From assembly GCF_921293095.1 (NCBI RefSeq), contig NC_060251.1, positions 65,055,585 to 65,119,584 of the forward strand: 64,000 nt of DNA, written 5' to 3'. The position numbers and the translations under genes were made by a program. Origin of the DNA: Ischnura elegans (lineage: Eukaryota > Arthropoda > Insecta > Odonata > Coenagrionidae). Shown piece after piece: positions 43,914 to 54,840 of this stretch (the first letter of the stretch is position 1; each line of letters opens with the position of its first letter). The notes under the pieces are model-generated. The model worked only from the letters and a program-made list of their open reading frames with translations. It made no database searches and was not told the origin of the DNA.

Positions 43914-45839
43914 ATGGCTGATGAAGAGGGAATTGGGTACCATGTACCACTTTTTGACGGAACTAATTACAGCAATTGGAAATTTAGAATGGAAGTTCTC
44001 CTGGATGAGAAAAACTTAATTGAATTTGTGGAAGTGCCATTATATACCAAACTTGCACCTTTTATTGGATCTAAGGAAGACAGTGAGGCTGATAAAGTTA
44101 AGAAACAAAAGGGATACACAGAAGTACAGAGAAATGCTAAAAAATGTAAAAGCCTTATTGTGCAGAAAATATCAGATAGCCACTTGGAATACGTAAAGGA
44201 TAAGGCAAAGGAAACACTGCAGACTATATTTGAGCGGAAAAGTATCACAAATCAAATACAACTAATGAAGAGATTGCTCTGCATGAGATTCAATCCATCT
44301 CAGGAAAAATTGGAAGCTCACCTCTTAAGGTTTGATAAAGCTATAAGAAAATTGAAAACATCAGGAAAAACGATGGAAGAGGATGACATTATTTGCCACT
44401 TATCATTAACCATGCCTAAGGAATATGATGCAGTTGTAACAGCAATTGAGACCATTCGTACCGAAGAATTAACTCTATCTTTTGTAAAAGGACGATTAAT
44501 AGATGAGGAATCCAAACGAGGAACAAGCAAGCAAAAACCCACGTGTGAAGACCAGCCAATTTCAGTATTTGCTGCCCAGTCAAAAGGAAAGTATATAAGT
44601 GAAAAACATACGAGAAATCCTATTAATTTTCATGGAAATCCACAGGCGCAAGAATATAAAAAGAAGAACGATTTCCGAAATTCACAAAAGAAAATACCAG
44701 CTTTCCCTTTTACATGTCATAATTGTGGTCACACAAGAGCTCAATGCAGAAAGCCTCAACAACCATTTCGACATTATAGTGGTGGAGTTAATCTAGCTGA
44801 CTCCAGTGACCATGGAAAAGGAGAAAATAACATCTATGAAACAAAAGTAAGCTACAGTTTAACAACCTGTAAATTTGAAAATCCATCCATGACATTGAAT
44901 GCTGAGTACTCAGAAATAGATTATTCAGATTTAAGGAATAAATGGATTATTGACTCAGGGGCATCAGAGCATCTGACCTGCTTGAAGGATGAAGCTTTTA
45001 ATATCAGAAAGCTAGATGTTCCAATTAAAATAAAGATAGCTAAAAGAAATAGCTTCTTAATTGCTGAAATAAAAGGAGATATAAATGTAAAGACAAATGT
45101 GGAAGGAAAACGGAGGAACATAACCTTGCATAATGTACTTATAGTGCCTGATATGGACATCAATCTCATCTCAGTTGCTCAATTAGACATGAAAGGACTC
45201 GAAGTTGTGTTTAAGAATGGAACAGGGAAAATATATCAAGAAGGAACTCTACTAGGAATTGGATACAGGAAAAAGAAGCTTTATGAAATAGAGCTGATAT
45301 TACAGAAAAACAATATGGAAAAGGCCCTAATTAGCTCAGCAACTTCAAGTTCTGCACTTTGGCATAGAAGATTGGCTCACCTTAGTTATGAAAACATGAA
45401 AACTTTAGAAAAGCTTGTTGATGGGCTGAGAATAGAAGAAAAGGAAAAGGACATTTGTACTGTGTGTCTGGAAGGAAAACAAACAAAGCTGCCACACAAT
45501 ACTTCAAGGAATAGGGCAAATCGTCCATTGGAAATCATTCATAGTGATGTGATGGGGCCAATTAGTCCTACATCCTATGACGGCAAAGAATATGTCTTAA
45601 TATTTGTTGATGACTTCACTCATTTTACAGTTGCATATTTGCTTGAATCAAAAGATCAAGTTTTTAAGTATTTTCAGATGTATACAGCCATGGCAACAGC
45701 TCACTTCAATTTGCCATTGAGTCGGCTCCGTTGTGATAATGGAGGAGAGTATGTCTCAACTATGATGAAAGAATTTTCTGCTAAAAGAGGAATACAGGTG
45801 GAATATACTATGAGATACACACCATCTCTAATGGTGTAG
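43914..45839 (+). pseudogene. copia gag, protease and first part of integrase
   Basis: The frame starts at ATG 43914 (MADEEGIGYHVPLFDGTNYSNW, a typical copia gag start). It runs through a gag domain, a shortened zinc knuckle (CHNCGHTRAQC, lacking three residues between the second Cys and the His), the aspartic protease site WIIDSGASEHLT, the GAG-pre-integrase motif WHRRLAHLS with CTVCLEGKQ, and the integrase core with HSDVMGP and RCDNGGEY (two catalytic Asp). A frameshift just before 45839 ends it. The third catalytic residue (Glu in NGVAERMNR) is in the next frame. Confidence 0.9.
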
Positions 45840-46436
45840 CTGAGAGGATGAACAGGAACATAATGGACAAGGCAAGATGTATGCTGTCGGACTCTGGACT
45901 TGAAAAGAAATTCTGGTCAGAAGCAGTAATGTCAGCAGTTTATACTATAAACAGATGTCCCACGTTAGCCTTAAAAAAATGCAATTCCAGCAGAATTGTG
46001 GTATGGAAGAAAACAAAATATTGGGAAGCTCAAAGTTTTTGGATGTATTGCTCACCTTCATATACCAAAAGAATTAAGAAAAGGAAAACTTGATACCCAC
46101 TCTAAAGCTTGTATAATGCTTGGATATTGTGCAAATGGATACAGACTTTGGGATATCAAAACAAATAAGTTAATCAGTGGAAGAGATATTATATTTGATG
46201 AGAAAAGAACAATTAAGTCATTAAAGAAGAATGAAGAGTTCTATTCCAGTACTTATCAGGAAGAAGGAAAGAATGAAGATATTGAAATGCAAAGTGAAAA
46301 TTTTCGAGGAATAGACAAAGAACTACGTACAGATATTCAAGAAGCTCTAGAGCCAATACAACTACCAAGAAGTCGTAACAACGATTCACAAGAACTTGGA
46401 AGAGGAAAAAGGAAGAAGACAACACCACGATATTAG
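45840..46436 (+). pseudogene. copia integrase C-terminal part, shifted frames
   Basis: After the frameshift, the + strand reads AERMNRNIMDKARCML and FWSEAVMSAVYTINRCP (45848-46000). A second frameshift then leads into VFGCIAHLHIP and LDTHSKACIMLGYCANGYR (45996-46436), ended by a TAG at 46434. This is the usual integrase tail and linker of copia proteins. Two frameshifts and one stop mark it as dead. Confidence 0.85.
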
Positions 46437-47119
46437 GAAGATTATGTAGAAGATATAGACACATATGACCAAGTAGCATATGCTCTAATGGCTGAAGATT
46501 ATGTTAGTGATGTACCAGCCACATTTGAAGAAGCGGGGCAGAGGAGTAATGCACCACTGTGGAAGGAAGCCATCAAGGAGGAATTATCATCGTTGTAAGA
46601 AAATAAAACTTGGAAACTATGTGAACTGCCTGAAGGAAGAAAAGCTATTGATGCAAAATGGATATTAAAAGTGAAGAAAGATGAAAATGGAAACACTTCA
46701 AGATACAAAGCAAGATTAGTCATCAGGGGATGCGCTCAAAGAAGAGGACTTGATTATGAAGAAACATATGCCCCTGTTGCTCGAATGTCTACAGTTCGTA
46801 TATTATTGTCTGTCATTAACCATAAATCATTAGTTTCAGGTCAAATGGATGTAAAGAATGCATTCTTGCAAGGTAATTTAAATGATGAAATATTCATGCT
46901 ACCACCCCCAGGAGTTAATGTTAAAGGAAACTTGGTTTGCAAGCTCCAGAAACCATTGTATGGACTAAAGCAAGCCCCCAAGGAATGGAATAGTTGTTTC
47001 GATAAGTATGTGCAAAGCCTTGGTTTTGTTCAGTCAAAGCATGATAGGTGTCTGTGTACATTAAGGAAGCTATTGTGATTTATATTCTACTTTATGTTGA
47101 TGATTTGCTTATCGCCTGA
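46437..47119 (+). pseudogene. copia reverse transcriptase
   Basis: The same frame continues past the TAG, with another stop (TAA at 46596-46598) before the RT core. RT motifs are RYKARLVIRGCAQ, YAPVARMSTVRILLS, MDVKNAFLQGNL and LYGLKQAPKEWN. A frameshift near 47060 precedes the active site LLYVDDLLIA, followed by TGA at 47117-47119. Both catalytic Asp of YVDD are intact. Confidence 0.88.
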
Positions 47120-48169
47120 AGTAGTGATGTAGAATTGAGTTATGTGAAAAGAAAATTAATGGAAAAATTTAAGATGACTGATCTTGGAAATTTAAAGTTC
47201 TACTTAGGAATTAAGATCGACATGGATAGAGCTGGTATGTATTTATCTCAAAAGAAGTACATGGAAGATATGTTGAGTAGATTTAATATGTCTGATTGCA
47301 AACCTACCAAATCTCCAATTGAAGAAAAATTTTGTGGTACCGATTTTGAGAATGAGCCTATTATAACTGATAAACCAGTGAAGGAACTTTTTGGATGTTT
47401 AATGTATTTGATGTCTATTTCTAGACCAGATTTGTCTTTAAGTATAAATTTATTTAGCAGATATCAGAAAAGACCCACCGAGGGACTATGGAAAGGACTC
47501 AAAAGAGTGCTTAGATATATTAAAGGTACACTTGAGTACGTATTATTTTTTCCTAAGAAGGATTCACTTGAATCCGTAGTGTGTTTTGCCGATGCAGATT
47601 GGGCTGGAGATTCACAAGACAGAAAGTCTACATCTGGTTTTGTAGTGGAAGTCTTTGGTGGCACTGTATCATGGAGTACAAGAAAGCAGTCGAATGTATC
47701 ACTATCAACAACGGAAGCGGAGCTTGTAGCTTTGTGTGAGGGTGCATGTGAAGCCAAATGGACAATTGGAATTTTAGAAGACTTGGGTATAGATGTAAAG
47801 AAACCAGTAATCTTGTTTAAGGACAATCAGTCCTGTATTCATTTATTGTTCAGACATAAGTATCGTAGAATGAAACATGTTGAGGTGGAATATTATTTTC
47901 TGAGTGATCTTATACAGATAAACAGTTTTAATGTAAAATATGTGCCACCAAGCAATCAAAAGGCTGATATGTTAACTAAGCCACTTGGCACCACACGTTT
48001 CTGTATTTTAAGGGAAAAAGTAAATGTGATACAAGAATTGTCAAATAGGGTGGTTTCCTATTATTTTTTTATTGCCTTAATCGAAAGATTATTACTCCTG
48101 GAGTACGTATTTCACGCTTTTAGATTTTTAAATGACAATATCTATTTTTCGCGATTAAATGAAAAGTGA
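47120..48169 (+). pseudogene. copia RT connection and RNase H
   Basis: Open from just after the TGA to 48169. It contains KFKMTDLGNLKFYLGI, CFADADWAGDSQDRKSTSG with the RNase H Asp, STTEAELVALCEGACEAKW with the catalytic Glu, LFKDNQSCIHL, and the closing YVPPSNQKADMLTKPLG. The reading extends some 45 residues beyond the usual end of the family. The RNase H residues all look intact. Confidence 0.88.
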
Positions 48170-48721
48170 AAATTTTCAAGCGCGCGAAAACGCGACGCTC
48201 AAGTATGAATGCCGGGAAATCTCTCCGTGCGACGTATTTCTGGTTCCCCCTCCCACCCGGTGAGGTGACCTTGAGGCGAGGCTTAGCGCTGATACGTCGC
48301 AGGCTGCCAGCGGGTAGCTGAGTGCCTTGCTGAATGGTAGCGCTTGGCTTATAAAAGGTTTATTAATACCTTATCAAACGAAGAAAACTTTCCGACCTTA
48401 GCCAGTTTTAGTAGGTGATTATTAAGACATGTTTCCCTGAGCTCTGTGCCTCATGCATGCATTGGTAACCTCAGACGATGTATAACTCCTATCCTCTCGT
48501 GTAGAAACTAGGTCCCTGTGACGTCATGCGGAGTGGAATCGCATGGGCGCCAATCTGGCCTTTTTCAAATGAGGATAAAATTTGACCCTTGCCATTCGTC
48601 TAAACCGGTATTTCAAAAACCAAATAATTTGTGTATTATGAATACACTAATGGTGGGTAACGAATCGCAATCAATGCCTTTCGTTTTCTTTGATGAAGGA
48701 AACTACCCTATTGAGGGGGGG
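48170..48721 (+). other. copia 3' non-coding segment and polypurine tract
   Basis: About 550 bases separate the end of the polyprotein from the right LTR. The part near 48180-48340 is richer in CpG and GC than the rest of the element. The last bases before the LTR, TTGAGGGGGGG, are the polypurine tract that primes plus-strand DNA. No recognised ORF lies in it. Confidence 0.7.
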
Positions 48722-48941
48722 TGTTAATATGGCAATTTGCAATATGATGTGGAAGCAACATGCCAGGTTGCATAGGTTGCCATGATATGTTTTATTAAAT
48801 AGTTTGTTTAGCTAATTGTTGTTAGGAAAAAGATTAGTTTGTGGTGAATATAAAAAAGTTGTATGGTGTGCTGTGCTTATATACTAATTAAACTGTTCAC
48901 AATCTGAACCAAAGGACTCTTTAAGAATATATATTTCATCA
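48722..48941 (+). repeat. copia 3' LTR (220 bp)
   Basis: Same ends as the 5' LTR. Differences are AAAAAAGTTG in place of AAAAAGGTG, and CACAAT in place of CAAAAT. It is followed directly by the AAAAG target duplication. Confidence 0.95.
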
Positions 48942-49042
48942 AAAAGGTAGGCGATGAATCGGAAAACAGAAATATATAGGTCTCATAACTTTCATAGTAT
49001 CAGCTTAAGGTTGGATGGCGATATTTGGTGGAACTTGTTCGC

Positions 49043-49310
49043 AGGAAACATAATGAAATACACTTTTGTATGTTCCACAAGAGTTTTTAATCCCGACCTA
49101 GGTTTCGGCAGTACACACTGTCATTATCAAGGTGAATATACAAACATTTTGCGAGCTTATATAGCTTAGGAACCCCCCTCTCCCTAAGCTATATAAGCTC
49201 GCAAAATGTTTGTATATTCACCTTGATAATGACAGTGTGTACTGCCGAAACCTAGGTCGGGATTAAAAACTCTTGTGGAACATACAAAAGTGTATTTCAT
49301 TATGTTTCCT
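49043..49310. repeat. Perfect 128-bp inverted repeat with 12-bp loop
   Basis: Arms 49043-49170 and 49183-49310 are exact reverse complements over 128 bases. The loop is AACCCCCCTCTC. The arms contain GCCGAAACCTAGGTCGGGATT, a word with a short internal palindrome. The element sits about 100 bases beyond the copia insertion and 38 bases before a SINE. Transcribed RNA would fold into a long perfect hairpin. Identity of both arms means a very recent duplication, gene conversion or an assembly artefact. Confidence 0.92.
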
Positions 49311-49347
49311 TTCATAGTATCGTCATTAGCAATAAATAGAAACATCT

Positions 49348-49540
49348 GCCGGCATCGGTGTCGGCGGGGTAAAGTCCTCGCCTGCCTCGAAGGTTGCGGA
49401 TTCGAATCCTGCCTGGGAAGGGTGCTCCCATCTAGGGCATGGTTGATCGTGCACGTATAATAGTTAAGATTTTTGAAAAAAAAACTATTTAAAAGGCAAT
49501 ATGGGCTGCTTTCGGTGGTATGGAAATAAACAAATAAATT
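49348..49540 (+). mobile_element. tRNA-derived SINE, copy 3
   Basis: GCCGGCATCGGTGTCGGCGGGG head, B-box-like GGATTCGAATCC near 49398-49409, body with GGGCATGGTTGATCGTGCACG, an A-run, and tail GGTATGGAAATAAACAAATAAA. All these parts match copy 1 at 9805-9985. The first B-box base pair has drifted from GGTTC to GGATTC. Confidence 0.75.
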
Positions 49541-50400
49541 GGAAAGCGAGTTCATTCAAGACTATGACCTGTATCCTGGCGTGCACACATCTCACTTACG
49601 CTGTAATGTAAGCATGGTGTCTATAACTATCAGGCGCAACTTTAAATTTCGCCTGAAAGTCTGCACTTTCATGTTTCGGGAGCCAAGTTACATGGCGGTA
49701 TCGAGGTGGGACGCGTATGCAGTAGCAGCGCTTATTATTATTCTATGAAGGTCAGCGCGGAGCGCCCTAGCAGCCTGAGGGTCACCATGCCTACCATAGC
49801 AGAGAACATGCTTTGGTGCCAACACACGCTGCACAGTGGTCCCAAATCGAAAAAATCTGACCAAAAGTAATTTTTTCGACTTTCTCCTTGGAAGTTTTGG
49901 ATCATGTATACGAATGCTACAGGATATGCCCTACAATATTTCGTATCTGATAGGTATGTGTGATAATTATGTTGGCCTGTGTAACTCGTCAAACATGGAC
50001 ATGCTGAGGCCGAAACTTAGGACGCATAGGTATAGTCGGTTTTAGGGAAATTCAACGTAATATTTGACTGTTTTAATTTCATGGCAGTCATTTACACGGT
50101 AATTTTGCTTATTTTTCATCACGGCAACATCACGGTAAATTTGGTTCATTTTAGTATTATTGATAACAATATATAATTATTTATAATTTAACCTATTTTT
50201 CGGCTTATTTTTACTAAAAATGTGTCGATATAGTTGGGTGCACCTCCGTGCACCTTAAAGATTCCTACGCAGAATCCTTGGGAAGAGTAAATAAAAAAAG
50301 ATGGAGAAAAAAATCTTGCCTATACGTTATTAATTTTGGCCAGCTTTTTTCGATTTGGGACCACTGTGCGCCATCACCACTGCAGAGCCCGAGCAACAAT
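49541..50400. other. No gene seen
   Basis: Intergenic DNA without a recognised exon. Confidence 0.4.
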
Positions 50401-50614
50401 TTCTCAATTACTTGCTTTTTTACACCTCTCTGCAGCAGCACCAGCCCCTTCTCAAGTTTTGGTTGAATTATATGACATTCCCGTCTTATTAGAAGTTGAT
50501 AGTGGTTCAGGGCAGACTATAATTGATAGTTCGATGTTAGAAGAAAAGTTTTTCCATCACGAACATTCCCCGAGTTCTATTAAGCTAGCGACTTGGTCCA
50601 ACCTGAAATTATAA
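50401..50614 (+). pseudogene. Retroviral-type aspartic protease scrap (gypsy-like)
   Basis: The + frame reads YDIPVLLEVDSGSGQTIIDSSMLEE, the D-[ST]-G protease active-site block common to gypsy/BEL polyproteins, preceded by a proline/alanine stretch. Only about 70 residues are recognisable, and no reverse transcriptase or LTR was found nearby. It is an isolated remnant. Confidence 0.5.
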
Positions 50615-51307
50615 CTATTGAGCCAAAGCATCGTCAAAACTTGTTACCATGGTAATGTGAGAATTTATTGTTGCTGGTATACTAGCTATGCAATATATCC
50701 GGGAGAGGACCTGAAGACGAAAACTTCATTGACTTCTGAACCACGAACGTAAGTAATTGAAGAAACCGATATCTTTCAATCGTCAGTGGGCACATTCAGA
50801 GAAGAGAGTTCGCTAAGAGCTATTGCTCGCCACTGCAAACGACCGCTATGTAACATATTCTCAGCCTACTTGACAGGAAAATTGGCTTCCTACTCCGTGG
50901 GCTCGGGTTCAAATTCCGGCGCTGGCAGAGAATTTTCAGAGACTACCCAATTCATACTTGAACAAGGAGTGGAGGATATTTCAAGCTCAAAATTTCAGAT
51001 GGCACGTTAAGCCGTGGTCCCCTTGATGCTTTCCGTTTACAGCTGGCTAATGCCGACGCCGGGTTTCTCTCCACCCTTCCTTCCATACCCTTCCCTATGG
51101 CGCAAATGACTTAAGCTGTCGGACGCCTCCTCCATATACTGTGCGATGCACCTCCAAGTACTGTACCGTCGTACGATGGGAAAATACCAGATCTACCGCA
51201 TGGATATGATTTTACAAGGAACATTTTCCGAGAAATTATTGAGCTAAGTCTCTCCATGTTACACTTTCATAAAGCTTATCCTGAGTTAGTCGTAACCATA
51301 TTCTCGA

Positions 51308-51548
51308 AAGGCAGTTTGACACGGAGCACTTAGTTGCAAAATCTGACGCGTGTACGGAGGCGCAGTCAACTTTGCGTCATGTAAAGCGGTGAATTGCTGA
51401 AACGCATGCCAGAATGCACGGACCTGAGATGGCAAAAAAAGCCCCTTTTCTATTTTCGTTCCTGCATTCACGCAATTTCACGCCATAATGAGAAATTAAT
51501 GCAGTTCTTACCTGCGCAATTACGTAACCCGTATAAAACGGCCTTAAG
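51308..51548 (-). mobile_element. MITE of the AAGGCCGTTTTA family, inverted copy
   Basis: Left end AAGGCAGTTTGACACGGAGC and right end (inverse of AAGGCCGTTTTATACGGG) form degraded inverted repeats. The interior (GCGTCATGTAAAGCGGTGAATT, TTCACGCCATAATGAGAAATTAATGC) is the reverse complement of copies at 16985-17165 and 52974-53209. Confidence 0.6.
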
Positions 51549-52320
51549 GGTGGGATTCGCGCAACGCGTGCGTGGGATTTTCTCGTCTGATGGCTAAAGT
51601 TTGTCTGAAATTATGATGGCCCTTATGGCAAGCCACCAGTTGTCCACAAGCTGAAGGTGGCCCCCTGGAAAGACGTGGAGAGCCCGCATATGCTCCCTCC
51701 TCGCAATCCCCAAGAGAAGAAGAGAACAAGATGGACATCCGAATCTCACTCGGCTGGCACGTGCCTTAACCCGCATTGTGCTGGCAGTTCCCATGGCGAA
51801 CGCGCGCCTACATGGCGGCGCTCGTGTCGGCACTCGATAGCAAGGTCGAGGGTATGAGAGCAAACGAAATCGTGTTCTGAAATAAATAATCCATGGAAAT
51901 ATACATGAGGGAAGGAAGGAACACTATGAATTCAAACTCACCGAGACGAGAAATTTTCAGAATCATATTGAAATTTCATTAAATTCATTTAGCGTGTAAA
52001 TCGCGATGAACTTTCGAGTTGGTGATATTTGTACGCAGATATATCCTACTGTGATGCAACAAGTTTTAAAAAAAGAGGAATATGGAATTCGCCGGATAAT
52101 ATCGAATGAAAATTCCCTCGAGCCCTGACTGTGCCTAATAGCCTAAATAAAAATACTAAATTTTGAAATGAGGAAAAGAAAATTATATCTTGAACAATTC
52201 TCATCTACCGGAAAATATTATCTTATATGTAGCTGTTCATCCTTGTTTATGGTAATTGTTCAACATCAGTTAGTGTAATTCGCATTCTACATCAATTAAC
52301 GTGTTGAGTATATTTGCGTA
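51549..52320. other. No gene seen
   Basis: Short GC-richer segment to about 51850, then AT-rich DNA. No gene or repeat supported. Confidence 0.4.
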
Positions 52321-52522
52321 CAGGGGCGGATCCAGGATTTCTTTCTGGGAGGGGCACAAGCAAGGCCGTATCCAGGATTTTGTTCAGGGGGGGCACAAGG
52401 ATACCTTGTTATACAAAACGAACGAAATGACAATGGGACCGTATTAAAAATCTAGCATATTTTTAAGGGTATGGGGGGGGCACGTGCCCCCGTGCCCTCC
52501 CCCCCCCCTGGATCCGCCTATG
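52321..52522. mobile_element. hAT-type MITE with CAGGGGCGGATCCAGG ends
   Basis: The left end CAGGGGCGGATCCAGG and right end CCTGGATCCGCCTATG are inverted repeats (two mismatches). They are flanked by an 8-bp repeat matching at seven positions (TTTGCGTA at 52313 and TATGCGTA at 52523), the target size of hAT transposons. The interior has GGGGGGGCAC repeats and a G-run/C-run pair able to fold. A related element is at 55189-55467. Confidence 0.72.
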
Positions 52523-52973
52523 TATGCGTACCTGTATTTAATATCGGGTATCCTTAGCGCAGTGACAGCATGGTTTACACGACCTGAACCCTGCCATTTT
52601 CGTGATTTAGGGCACGAGCATGCAATTTGGGCGTTCATGATCCCGTGGATATCATGTGGGCCAGCAGTTCCCAACCGTTAGTGCGCGTATCCCTTCTTTC
52701 TTTTATTTTTTTATGCAGGGGATCACGAGGAACTTCATTCAAGAAATATTTTATACTGCGCTGACTTGTTTGCTAATTTATGTTATTCTTGTAAAAGACT
52801 ATAATAGTTTCCAATAAACATTATTGTTGTCTTTTTACACTTGCTTTAATTGCTATGCATCTACCGATGGTAACCATACCGTCTAATGTCCTAAGGCCAT
52901 GGTGGGTCTTCCTTCCAAATATTAAACCGATGAAACCACCCTATCAGAGGCTAGGTGGAAGAGGGGACTTTTT

Positions 52974-53209
52974 AAGGCCGTTTTACTCGGGGCACGGAAT
53001 TTCACAGGTTAGAACTGCATTAACTTCTAAAACGGCGTGGAATTGCGCGAATGAATGAACGAAATTAGAACTGGGGATGTTTTGCCATCCCACGTCCACG
53101 CATTCTCGCATGTTTTCTAGAAATTCACCACTTCGCACGACGCAATTTTGATTGCACCTTCGTACACACGTCGGATTGTGTAAGTACGTGCCCCGCGTAA
53201 AACGGCCTT
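52974..53209 (+). mobile_element. MITE with AAGGCCGTTTTAC ends
   Basis: AAGGCCGTTTTACTCGGGGC (from 52974) and its inverse GCCCCGCGTAAAACGGCCTT (to 53209) are nearly perfect 23-base inverted repeats. The interior is non-coding and shared with 16985-17165 and, inverted, 51308-51548. No clear target duplication. Confidence 0.72.
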
Positions 53210-53938
53210 TAGTCTTAACGTCGCCCGAATAAAGGCATCTATTAATCCTCAGAATCAGTTATTTGGTGCGCACCAGTTCCCAAAAAGGCATTAAAGTATG
53301 TTTACATCGTACTATTACTCTGAAAGGCCGTAAATAATTGACTTAAAAAAAGATTGGAATCGAAAGAGAGCATGTTGTAGTGATTTGAATAAGGCGGCAA
53401 TCTCTGCCCAGCCGACGCTAATGACATTTATATAAATATGCCATTTATATTAATGCTATAGTCAAAATTTTTTCCACCAATGACGTTTTCCGTGGAGTGG
53501 GAAATATATTAGTGGTCCCGGGTGCTATTTTAAATATATTAATGAACCTTATAAAGTGAATTCTTTCATTCTTACGAATCAAAGTCGTAATAAATCAGTT
53601 AATTTTTTTTATTTTCTCCAACTAAAAGATAAGTACTTATCAACACAGAAAGCAGAGGAAATCAGACAATGGGCATCTAAGCATCTTAAAATCAGCTAGT
53701 AGGTAAGTGAATTGCGTCGAAATGGCAGCAATGCAAATATATTTCACCCTTCACAAACACACTAAAAATTAGTTACTCCATTGCTTGACTTCCGCGAAAA
53801 TAGCTTAAATTTAAACTTCAGTTTTAAATTAAATGCAAATAAATATGCGGCAACATAATTTTTGTCGAAATTTGATTCAATTCTGAAATGAGAGGATCAA
53901 AGACTGCTGTAATAAATCCATGTAGCAGTGGCAATATT
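53210..53938. other. No gene seen
   Basis: AT-rich DNA with no supportable gene. Confidence 0.4.
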
Positions 53939-54840
53939 ACCATTTACGAGTATACCTCATAATATATTATAGGACTCTCAGAGCCGGCTTCGAAGATGCC
54001 GTCTTCAGAGCGTGATCGGGGTTCAACGGACAGAAATCGGTGAGATTTGAGGCTTGTATCTCCACGGCGAGAATATCTTGTAAGGAGGTATCTTTGTATG
54101 TTGCCCCGCTTGACTTAAGCTGTTGTTGTTGGCGGGCGACTACTCACCCTACTCCACTATGCTGTGTTCACCATGGGCTGGCGTGGTATCCAGAAGAGGG
54201 AGGCAAAGCATGAGGGGTGTGTTACGAGAAGTTGGCCGTTAAAGTCGACAGTCAACTAGCCCGAAATCTACAGAAGGCGACGCACAAACGTTAACAAATT
54301 CTAATGATACCATATACGAGAATACCTCCCGACATAGCATACGACACTAATAGCCGGCTTCGAAAATGTCCATTTTAGAGCAGATCTGACGTCCCAGAAA
54401 CAAAAATCTGCGATATTTGAGGCTTGTATCTCCACGGCGAGAATAACATATGAGGAGGTATCCCTGTAAGTTGCCCAACTTGACTTGAGCTGTTGCCGTT
54501 GGTGGACGACTACTCACCCTCCTTCACAGTGCTCTGATTGCCATTGGCTGGCGTGGTGCTCAGCGAAAAGAGGATAAGCGGAGGGGGTTCATTAGGACTA
54601 ACCAGCCGTTGAGGGGAGGAACGATAAGCCAGCTGTTCAATGGGCAGTCAACAACCTCGAAAGCTGTACCTGTAAACGTAAACGAATTCTAATGATACCA
54701 TTTACGAGAATACCTCCCGATATAACATGCGACACTAATAGCCGGCTTCGAAAATATTCATTTTAGAGAATCTGACGCCCCAGAGGCAAAAATATGCGAG
54801 ATTTGAGGTTAGTTTCTCCATGGCGAGCATAAAATTCATG
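53939..54840 (+). repeat. Tandem repeat, unit about 370-390 bp, two full copies and one partial
   Basis: Each unit starts ACCAT-TACGAG-ATACCTC and contains AGCCGGCTTCGAA, GATTTGAGGCTTGTATCTCC, ACGGCGAGAATA, GGAGGTAT and GACTACTCACCCT. Unit starts are at 53939, 54309 and 54697 (periods 370 and 388). The third copy stops near 54840 after CCATGGCGAGCATAAAA. Divergence among units is moderate. Satellite-like, with no coding content. Confidence 0.75.

Larger units (their letters stand above)
43630..48941 (+). mobile_element. Complete-structure Ty1/copia retrotransposon
   Basis: Two LTRs (43630-43848 and 48722-48941) start TG and end CA. They are flanked by the 5-bp direct repeat AAAAG (43625-43629 and 48942-48946), the normal copia target duplication. 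Between them lie a primer-site-like GGTTATCGGAGCCCAG just inside the left LTR, a gag-protease-integrase-RT-RNase H order specific to copia, and a G-run polypurine tract before the right LTR. LTRs differ by two substitutions and one single-base indel, so the insertion is fairly recent. Three frameshifts and three stops break the polyprotein, so it is non-autonomous now. Confidence 0.95.

Noticed and set aside
48518-48727. Env-like or accessory ORF in the copia 3' region
   Set aside because: Only 69 residues, no signal peptide or membrane segment, and it runs into the polypurine tract.
48954-49555. Two open frames with identical 40-residue endings on opposite strands
   Set aside because: They are the two arms of the perfect inverted repeat read outward. 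They are not proteins.
53939-54840. CRISPR-like or regularly spaced array
   Set aside because: Units are 370-390 bp direct duplications without short repeat/spacer alternation, and the genome is animal.
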